Source of the DNA: an uncultured Clostridia bacterium
GTDB lineage: Bacteria > Bacillota > Clostridia > Christensenellales > CAG-314
Length of the DNA stretch: 64,000 nucleotides
Reading direction: 5' to 3'
Assembly (NCBI GenBank): GCA_944364615.1
Contig: CALVWF010000004.1
Span: 1 to 64,000, forward strand
Part shown: one piece after another, positions 63,016-64,000 of the stretch
How the letters are laid out: every line of letters begins with the position of its first letter
Numbering within the stretch: position 1 is the stretch's first letter
Position numbers and translations under genes: made by a program
The notes under the pieces: generated by a model
Database searches by the model: none
Told to the model about the DNA's origin: nothing
The model's input: only the letters and a program-made list of their open reading frames with translations

Positions 63016-63044
63016 TTGACACTGCAAGTCAATGTTGATATAAT
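63016..63044 (+). promoter_or_regulatory. Promoter of the small membrane protein gene
   Basis: Perfect consensus TTGACA (63016-63021), 17-bp spacer, TATAAT (63039-63044). A GCGCGC-AAT-GCGCGC hairpin (63053-63067) sits at the very 5' end of the transcript and could stabilise it. Confidence 0.9.
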
Positions 63045-63089
63045 TAAAAAAAGCGCGCAATGCGCGCCGTTTATCAGGAGGTAAAAAAA

Positions 63090-63392
63090 ATGAAACAGAC
63101 AATTTCCGCTATTTTCGATATAATCGGTGAAATTCTGGCAGTTTTGCTTGTAGTGGTTTACGCACTGCTCATAATAAACGCAAAGTACCCGTTTATACCC
63201 GAAGGCGTGGTAATGAATATATTCCTTGTACTTAAGACCTACGGTTCGCTTGCGCTTGTGGGAATTGTAGGAATGGAAGCGATGTCAAAACGCAACATAA
63301 TTTTCCAGATAATTTTTCTTGCGATGATCGCTTTGATAGTTGTGTTCCTGTTCTTCCCCGAAACCTATACCAATTTTATGGGATTGTTCTGA
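63090..63392 (+). CDS. Small three-helix membrane protein, function unknown
   Basis: A 100-aa protein with three hydrophobic segments (about 8-29, 45-62 and 70-90) and very few charged residues. No family recognised. The ATG at 63090 follows CAGGAGG; the 10-codon upstream extension overlaps the 5' hairpin of the transcript. Driven by a perfect consensus promoter, so it is probably highly expressed. Monocistronic. Confidence 0.8.
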   Translation: MKQTISAIFDIIGEILAVLLVVVYALLIINAKYPFIPEGVVMNIFLVLKTYGSLALVGIVGMEAMSKRNIIFQIIFLAMIALIVVFLFFPETYTNFMGLF

Positions 63393-63421
63393 TACTTCGG
63401 TACAAACAGCAACAGCGTGTG

Positions 63422-63451
63422 ACGCCGCCCGTTTTATTCGGGCGGCGTTTT
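63422..63451 (+). terminator. Terminator of the small membrane protein gene
   Basis: 10-bp stem ACGCCGCCCG/CGGGCGGCGT followed by TTTT. Confidence 0.9.
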
Positions 63452-63488
63452 AAGTCGGCAAATAGCAACGCTTAAAGAAAAGTTTATA

Positions 63489-63525
63489 TAAAAAGGCGGT
63501 ACGGGCTTATTGTCCGTACCGCCTT
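63489..63525 (-). terminator. Terminator of the right-edge gene
   Basis: 12-bp stem AAGGCGGTACGG and complement with a 9-nt loop, followed on the minus strand by UUUUUAUAU. Confidence 0.88.
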
Positions 63526-63543
63526 GAATTTTGATAAAAATCG

Positions 63544-64000
63544 TTACTTTGCAAATCCTCTGAATACCACTCCGACGTATTCGGAACCTATTTTAAGATA
63601 CACGATCAGGTCGGAAGAAGTTTCCTGAGACATATCGCCCGCTACTGCAGTAAATCCCGTACCGTTAAAATACATCCAGGTATTTCCGCAGTTTACGACG
63701 GGTGCGCCTGCCTGCATTACGAGAGGCTTTATCGTGGAAACAAACGTCGGATCTGTCATCGAGAACAACTTACCTGCCAAGGTAAAGTCAACGTCGACGG
63801 GATTGAGGTTTGTGGCAAGTTCCGCCGTGTTGGGAATAAGCGCAGCAACGGCGTTGAATGCTATTCCGTCGCCCTTGTTTACCGTAAAGGTGTAATTCTT
63901 GTTGGAAATAAGGGACATAAGAGACTGCAACTCTGCTCCGTATCCTGCCGCGTTGTTGATTACAAACCATGTTTCCTGACCGGACAGTTCTCCCGTCAGT
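63544..64000 (-). CDS. 3' part of an unrecognised gene, cut by window edge
   Basis: The last 151 codons are visible, open to the right edge; the true start is outside the window, and the TTG at 63930 is not needed. The segment is beta-rich, uncharged and has a GxY/Thr/Ser composition (LSGQETWFVINNAAGYGAELQ, later TWMYFNGTGFTAVAGDMSQ), which fits an extracytoplasmic or surface protein, perhaps a lipoprotein; this is inferred from composition only. No family recognised. Confidence 0.75.
   Translation of the reverse strand, partial: LTGELSGQETWFVINNAAGYGAELQSLMSLISNKNYTFTVNKGDGIAFNAVAALIPNTAELATNLNPVDVDFTLAGKLFSMTDPTFVSTIKPLVMQAGAPVVNCGNTWMYFNGTGFTAVAGDMSQETSSDLIVYLKIGSEYVGVVFRGFAK

Overview
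The window looks like the chromosome of an uncultured anaerobic Bacillota (Clostridia-type, probably gut) bacterium. Evidence: strong AGGAGG ribosome sites; consensus TTGACA-17-TATAAT promoters; lipobox lipoproteins with no outer-membrane genes; DnaD and DnaI-type replication genes, which are typical of Bacillota; a FeoA-FeoA-FeoB cluster with a FeoB-associated Cys-rich peptide; and YqeY. Species cannot be named from sequence alone.

Layout. 1-3500: the end of a probable mobile element. It carries a LexA-like repressor cut by the window edge, a WYL regulator and a large serine recombinase that stops at the terminator of a tRNA-Ser(CGA). 3600-5300: a PHP phosphatase and inorganic pyrophosphatase. 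5480-25420: a roughly 20-kb minus-strand locus for plant-polysaccharide (arabino/xylan-like) use. It encodes a GH2 enzyme, three GH43 enzymes, a 1739-aa lipoprotein with an SGNH esterase and repeated sugar-binding-like modules, a LacI regulator, an ABC sugar importer (binding protein, two permeases), three small membrane proteins and a dedicated ATPase. A perfect 20-bp palindrome lies just downstream of the first promoter and is the likely LacI operator.

25590-33830: a flippase-like membrane protein; yqeY in one operon with a 1054-aa coiled-coil protein that resembles an SMC/Rad50 protein without its P-loop; divergently, dnaD-dnaI, then tRNA-Thr(GGT). 33830-38000: an AT-richer islet after the tRNA (MATE transporter, small nucleotide-binding-like protein, flavin reductase, a frameshifted nitroreductase, an ABM monooxygenase) with direct repeats next to the tRNA. 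38600-40900: two unknown membrane proteins and a TetR regulator.

41700-46100: TldD-TldE protease pair and a cytoplasmic von Willebrand A protein. 46190-49130: a TrpXYZ-type amino-acid ABC transporter preceded by a 30-codon leader peptide containing ten consecutive Tyr/Phe codons and then an intrinsic terminator, a textbook attenuator layout for an aromatic-amino-acid importer. 49380-52040: a tubby-like protein and a two-gene chromate transporter divergent from a LysR regulator. 52150-59600: HAD phosphatase, cysteine-desulfidase-like protein, MATE transporter, thioredoxin, a TIR-like domain protein, a Crp/Fnr regulator and an unknown protein with a Cys-rich N-terminus. 59680-62810: the feo operon with a structured leader of about 217 nt and a palindromic box upstream of its promoter. 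63000-64000: a small membrane protein and the 3' end of an unrecognised gene.

The strongest candidates for something new are the Tyr/Phe attenuator, the feo leader RNA with its repeated hairpin, the TIR-like protein, and the SMC-like protein beside the helicase-loading genes.
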